Virus record (IMG/VR): IMGVR_UViG_3300025280_000184
Span: 1-23,000 of that record
DNA length: 23,000 nt
Source: a virus
Strand: one strand, 5' to 3'
Position numbers and translations under genes: made by a program
Notes under the pieces: generated by a model
Told to the model about the DNA's origin: nothing
What the model saw: the letters and a program-made list of their open reading frames with translations, nothing else
The model's database searches: none
Shown here: positions 19,731 to 23,000 of the stretch, one piece after another
Position numbering within the stretch: the first letter of the stretch is position 1
How the letters are laid out: each line of letters starts with the position of its first letter

Positions 19731-20096
19731 TTGAGAGAGCACACGCCGGGGCCATGGAAAGTCAAGGAGCGGGATGGACGCTTTGCCATCGTGGACGCAA
19801 GCGGATACGGTCTGGCACAGGTCGCGGAGCCAAGCGAAACCATATACCCGTTCAAGGTCGGCACACGAACGGAGGAAGGGAACGCACACATGATGTCTGC
19901 ATCGTGCGAACTGTTTGATGCCCTGATAGCGTTTGTGAACGCCGGGGACGACATGGGCGAAAAGAAACTTGCAATGTCGAAGGCAATAAGCGCAGTAGCC
20001 AAGGCACAGGGCAACGATGTGTGCCAGGAGTGCGGCGAACGTCGTGATGAACGCACGCAAAACCACATGAAGTGCCAGTATTGCAGTTATGCTTGA
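19731..20096 (+). CDS. 'PGPW' phage protein with C-terminal zinc ribbon
   Basis: 121 residues from a TTG with the site GAAGGAGGTG. N-terminus REHTPGPWKV is the hallmark of a very common but uncharacterised phage protein ('..TPGPW.v......'), which continues with a small beta-sheet and 'A..SA..EL..AL.af' (here NAHMMSASCELFDALIAF). The C-terminus has CQEC (98/101) and CQYC (115/118), a zinc ribbon not always present in the family. Function unknown; the family often lies near replication genes, as here. Confidence 0.7.
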   Translation: MREHTPGPWKVKERDGRFAIVDASGYGLAQVAEPSETIYPFKVGTRTEEGNAHMMSASCELFDALIAFVNAGDDMGEKKLAMSKAISAVAKAQGNDVCQECGERRDERTQNHMKCQYCSYA

Positions 20097-20098
20097 AA

Positions 20099-20146
20099 AG
20101 CCTAGATTTTGAAGTGGGTCGATGGCGTTGGGTTTCTTTCTAGGCT
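20099..20146 (+). other. Long-loop inverted repeat between genes
   Basis: AGCCTAGA and TCTAGGCT pair perfectly with a 32-base interval, between the 'PGPW' gene and the recombination gene. It may be an operator pair or a loose hairpin. Confidence 0.4.
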
Positions 20147-20185
20147 CCCGGCAATCATACATCGGCCCTCTTGAGGAGGAGCGAG

Positions 20186-21037
20186 ATGGCGGCAACAGAG
20201 ATAGTGAAAGTTGAAGGGATTCCAAGGGAAGAGGAAACGGAACTAACGATAGTGCCCATCGACGTTGAGCAAGCTGATAAGCGAGCCGTTGCGGAGCTTG
20301 AGTTGGCTACGAGAATGAGCAAACGCATTATTGACGTTGTGAAGCGAGCAGACTTGGCGGTCCAAATTCGTGGGTCGCAACAATCGCATCTGAAGGTGGA
20401 GGCATGGGTGACGCTTGCGAGAATGATGGGGCTCACGCCGGACATACAGGAGTGTCGCTACGAGGAAAGGACGACAGAATCCGGCGATAGGATTTACGGC
20501 TATATTAGCATAGCGCGTTTACTTGACCAGAATTCGCGTGCTCTCAGCCATTCTCAAGCCGAATGTTGGTCGGACGAAAGGAATTGGGCAAGGCGTGATC
20601 GTTTTCAGCTGGCGAGCATGAGTCAGACCAGAGCAATTTCTAAAAGCTGTCGCAATTCCTTGGCCCACATCGTTGTTTTCGCCGGATTTTCCGGGACTCC
20701 GGCAGATGAAATGACTGACGATACCATCCGTGGACGCCTGGGAGAACCGGAACCGGCATGGGAGACTCCTGCTCCTACTCCCCAAGCCCCTGCCCCCGGC
20801 CTAAATGGCAGGGGAAGCAAGTTTGCTCAGATCATGTCGCTCTGCGAGGATATTGGATTGACGGAACAGAAACTCATCAAGGACATTGCAAAGAAAAGCG
20901 GCAACGGCGCCAAGATCAATGACATGGACGAAGGACAGCTGAAAACCCTCATTGGCGCCCTCAAGAGCCATGCAGAGGCAGGTAACGAGCAAGACAACGA
21001 TGTATTCGAGGGAACAGAGGCGGAAGGGTCGAAATGA
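20186..21037 (+). CDS. Single-strand-annealing-like recombination protein
   Basis: 283 residues from the ATG at 20186, which has TTGAGGAGG upstream. The core follows a pattern common in phage and plasmid annealing-like proteins: 'QSHLKVEAWVTLARMMGLTPDI' (here residues 66-87), then RIYGYISIARLLDQ, then 'SMSQTRAISKSCRNSLAHIVVFAGFSGTPADEM' (about residues 144-176), similar in layout to RecT/Rad52-type 'MA.TRA..RALR..l..i..f.G...tP.EE'. A Pro-rich linker leads to a C-terminal helical domain (about 208-268, SLCEDIGLTEQKLIKDIAKKSG) like that at the end of other phage annealing proteins. It probably anneals single strands during replication and recombination. RecT-like versus a related family of unknown role cannot be settled by eye. 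Confidence 0.6.
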   Translation: MAATEIVKVEGIPREEETELTIVPIDVEQADKRAVAELELATRMSKRIIDVVKRADLAVQIRGSQQSHLKVEAWVTLARMMGLTPDIQECRYEERTTESGDRIYGYISIARLLDQNSRALSHSQAECWSDERNWARRDRFQLASMSQTRAISKSCRNSLAHIVVFAGFSGTPADEMTDDTIRGRLGEPEPAWETPAPTPQAPAPGLNGRGSKFAQIMSLCEDIGLTEQKLIKDIAKKSGNGAKINDMDEGQLKTLIGALKSHAEAGNEQDNDVFEGTEAEGSK

Positions 21038-21130
21038 CGCAAGTAGCCACCTGCAAGCCAAGGGGCGATGCGAATGGAACCATGAATGTTTAACCGCCTG
21101 TATGCTTGGGCCGTGTCAAAGGAAACCATG

Positions 21131-22129
21131 AATCAAGGACCTATCAAAAACCAAGACGAACCGAAACAGGACATTCATCGTGGAACGACACGGCCCTCGC
21201 TCGATCCGGGCCAGGCTTTACGTCTCCTCGTAGGATTATGTTATCAGGCCGAAATGCGCTTACTCCGTGACAAGTCGCGAATTCTGTTCGTTGCGATAAC
21301 CGTGCAGCGGTTGTGCGGTAATGAGGTTCCTGCGGATGGGGCCTCCCTGCAAGCCCTTTGCGTTGCAGACAGAAATTGGACTACGGAACAGGTGCGGAAC
21401 CTGTTAGACGAAATCGTCAGCGCGGGGTTGGCGCGTACATACACTCGGGCGGACCGGGAGTATGTGGAGCTGTCAGAGCGGATCTGGCAGAGGGGTCAGG
21501 AGCTGAACAGTTCTGATCTTCCTAGTAGTAGTAAGTTAGTAAGTAACTTACTTACTAACAGAGACGTAAACGACGTAAAAGAAACAACGACAAAGGAAGG
21601 CCCAGGTATCCATACGGACTATTACGAAGACTTTCTGATACCCAGGGATTCTGTTTTGAGACGCTTGCCGATTGGAGCGTTCGAGAAAGAAATCGCCCAA
21701 TGTTCCGAAGCGGGTGAGGACTACGTTCCCATCATGCTTCAAGCGGTAACAGCCTTTTATGCCGTTGAAATATCCGGCAAGAGGATTGATCGCCCAGGGT
21801 CTTACCTGGGTGGGATCGTCAGGAAAATGCTTAAAGAGAAAGCAAGCGAACAGGCTGATGCAGAGGAAGGCAAAGTCCCTGAACGGAAGGATGGACTTTG
21901 TTCGCATTGCAAGGAGCGAGCCGTAGTGCCCAACCTCGAAGGCGTGTGCAGTGAGTGTTGGAAAGAATTGCACGCTACGGTTTCGGATGCAACCAGGGCG
22001 CAGATGGACAAGTTGCGTGAGCGGCTGACTATGGATAACACCCGGGGAACTGCGCCTGAACATGATGATACTTCCGCGAAAAAAGCTGATGCAATGGCCA
22101 AACTGGACGACCTTGCAAAGCGAGGCTGA
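21131..22129 (+). CDS. Replication initiator/organiser-like protein
   Basis: I prefer the ATG at 21131 (332 residues; AAAGGA 4 bases upstream) over 21086 (347). Residues about 29-115 look like a winged helix of phage replication proteins (LRLLVGLCYQAEM... LCVADRNWTTEQVRNLLDEIVSAGLARTY in part). A low-complexity Ser/Asn/Thr linker (about 125-160) carries an origin-like DNA repeat. Residues 164-236 resemble the C-terminal part of helicase-loading phage proteins, ending 'ISGKRIDRPGSYLGGIVRKM'. A zinc knuckle, CSHC (257/260) and CSEC (273/276), is added near the end. It likely binds the phage origin and recruits helicase. Identity as an O-like or DnaD-like protein is not decided. Confidence 0.6.
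   Translation, partial: NQGPIKNQDEPKQDIHRGTTRPSLDPGQALRLLVGLCYQAEMRLLRDKSRILFVAITVQRLCGNEVPADGASLQALCVADRNWTTEQVRNLLDEIVSAGLARTYTRADREYVELSERIWQRGQELNSSDLPSSSKLVSNLLTNRDVNDVKETTTKEGPGIHTDYYEDFLIPRDSVLRRLPIGAFEKEIAQCSEAGEDYVPIMLQAVTAFYAVEISGKRIDRPGSYLGGIVRKMLKEKASEQADAEEGKVPERKDGLCSHCKERAVVPNLEGVCSECWKELHATVSDATRAQMDKLRERLTMDNTRGTAPEHDDTSAKKADAMAKLDDLAKRG
21535..21579. other. Candidate replication origin repeats inside the replication gene
   Basis: GTTAGTAAGTAA, one base, then TTACTTACTAAC: a perfect 12-bp inverted repeat (21535-21559), next to two GACGTAAA direct repeats (21563-21570 and 21572-21579). The DNA is AT-rich and encodes the low-complexity linker. In lambda and its relatives the origin lies in just such a linker inside the initiator gene. 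Confidence 0.5.
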
Positions 22130-22134
22130 GTAAC

Positions 22135-22479
22135 ATGCCAAGCAGCTATCACAGACGCAAGCTGGAATACAAATGCCGGGATTACCTGAAGCAACTCGGA
22201 TACGTGGTGGTGAAATCAGGCAGATCTATTTGTCCTGACATAGTGGCCCTGCCCCTGGAGTGTCCTTCACGGGACGGGATGAACCGCTCTCGAAAGGTTC
22301 TGGTCATCGAGGTGTGTGCCAGGAATGGTCGGGCAAGCCACATACGCAAGTTGAGGGAGAGAAGGATAACAACGGAGGATTCCCGTGGCGCGTATCGCGT
22401 CGAGTTGTGGAAGTATGAAGCAATCAAGGCGAAATCGGGGAAAGTTCTTCGGTTTGCATTAGAACGAGAAATTGTGTGA
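22135..22479 (+). CDS. PD-(D/E)XK-like nuclease with altered active site
   Basis: 114 residues. The fold pattern is that of small VRR-NUC or Holliday-junction-resolvase-like nucleases: a first helix with a Glu (E11), 'YLKQLGYVVVKSGRSICPDIVALP' (D35 as first catalytic Asp, quoted by core), and 'KVLVIEVCARNGRAS' (E59) where the family has E-x-K. Here the lysine position is C61. A compact beta-alpha C-terminus follows. It probably cuts branched DNA or assists replication next to the initiator. The missing Lys suggests either an inactive or a modified enzyme. Confidence 0.6.
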   Translation: MPSSYHRRKLEYKCRDYLKQLGYVVVKSGRSICPDIVALPLECPSRDGMNRSRKVLVIEVCARNGRASHIRKLRERRITTEDSRGAYRVELWKYEAIKAKSGKVLRFALEREIV

Positions 22480-22491
22480 AGGAGGCCGGAA

Positions 22492-22761
22492 GTGAAAGAA
22501 GTCAAGATCTTCTGCACCGAGTGTGAAAAGGAAATGCCGATGTCGGAACTTGGGCCCTTAACAATGCTCCTTTCGGGGAACCCACAAGTATTCAAGGCCA
22601 CCGTTGAGCGCAAGCCAGGGAAAGATGCTAATGAGCGTCCCGAGGAGATCGAAATTAGCGCTACCGGAAGGCCATTGCGAGGACACGATTTTCCAAAGTT
22701 CTGGCCATGCGCGGATTGCTTTAATGGACTTATCCTGAAAGCGAAATTTGATATTGAATGA
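22492..22761 (+). CDS. Small zinc-binding protein
   Basis: 89 residues from a GTG with a strong GAAGGAGG site. An N-terminal CTEC (8/11) and a C-terminal CADC (73/76) are far apart, but may join as one zinc site. The middle is basic and probably disordered. It lies within the replication block. No named family. Confidence 0.65.
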   Translation: MKEVKIFCTECEKEMPMSELGPLTMLLSGNPQVFKATVERKPGKDANERPEEIEISATGRPLRGHDFPKFWPCADCFNGLILKAKFDIE

Positions 22762-23000
22762 GCTACAGAGTGATCGCCTGGAGAGGGATGAAATTTGCTT
22801 TGGCAGAGCATCAGGATACTAAGCCGCACAAGGAGCTGCCAACGCTGTGGCCACTGGAACTCCAGGACTTCAAGGACATGACTGCCGATGAAAAAGAATT
22901 CCTGTTGCGTCAATTACTGGAAGTCAAAGCTGTATTCCCTGCGGCACAGGTTGACGGGAGCGTGCCTGGGAAGGGAACCGAGCCTCAACAAGCCCTGGCG
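22758..23000 (+). CDS. Partial protein, cut by the window edge
   Basis: I translated this by hand: the ATG at 22758 overlaps the previous stop (ATGA), and 81 codons stay open to the edge. The N-terminus is MSYRVIAWRGMKFALAEHQ; the visible part is mildly acidic, with ELQDFKDMTADEKEFLLRQLL as a likely helix. No family can be given from the fragment. Confidence 0.6.
   Translation, partial: MSYRVIAWRGMKFALAEHQDTKPHKELPTLWPLELQDFKDMTADEKEFLLRQLLEVKAVFPAAQVDGSVPGKGTEPQQALA

Noticed and set aside
19640-20225. Long minus-strand frames in the early region (also 21548-22141 and 22182-22913)
   Set aside because: They are antisense to coupled plus-strand genes with good ribosome binding sites. Their composition (Ser/Leu/Phe-rich) is that of reverse readings.

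Overview
The window is part of a double-stranded DNA tailed bacteriophage genome (Caudoviricetes), seen as a contig or prophage segment. The evidence is a complete packaging and head module (small and large terminase, portal, scaffold, major capsid, head-tail adaptor), a replication and recombination module, gene-dense operons with start/stop overlaps, and bacterial-type ribosome binding sites close to the full 16S complement AAGGAGGTGA. I cannot name the host. The adaptor resembles that of podovirus SU10, which hints at a short tail, but the tail genes lie beyond the left edge. I saw no tRNA, integrase, lysis gene, transposon or CRISPR array.

Layout. Positions 1-12.4 kb are read leftward (minus strand) as one late operon. 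In transcription order it holds terS, terL, a zinc-ribbon protein, a sigma-region-4-like protein, a small membrane protein, an S26 signal peptidase, two zinc-ribbon proteins, a possibly frameshifted small gene, a 39-residue membrane peptide, portal, four small genes, scaffold, major capsid, two small genes, adaptor, a small virion protein, and a tail-fibre-like gene running off the window. Positions 12.4-12.7 kb form a control region with two mirror-image promoters and several inverted repeats. From 12.7 kb rightward (plus strand) come early genes: a metallophosphoesterase, then a long run of very small accessory genes (recognised relatives: DUF2958, DUF6197, DUF5659, zinc ribbons, an XRE regulator). 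These are followed by a 'PGPW' protein, a single-strand-annealing-like recombination protein, a replication initiator-like protein with an origin-like repeat inside its gene, a PD-(D/E)XK-like nuclease lacking the usual lysine, a zinc protein and a gene cut by the right edge.

How it fits together. The divergent promoters probably switch between early rightward and late leftward transcription. The early genes prepare the host and replicate the genome. The late genes package DNA into a scaffolded capsid and join head to tail. The least expected parts are the membrane signal peptidase with its neighbouring small membrane and zinc proteins between terminase and portal, the mirrored promoter switch, the absence of a normal start codon for terS, the early genes whose last residues are encoded by the next gene's ribosome binding site, and the strong hairpins just upstream of early ribosome binding sites.
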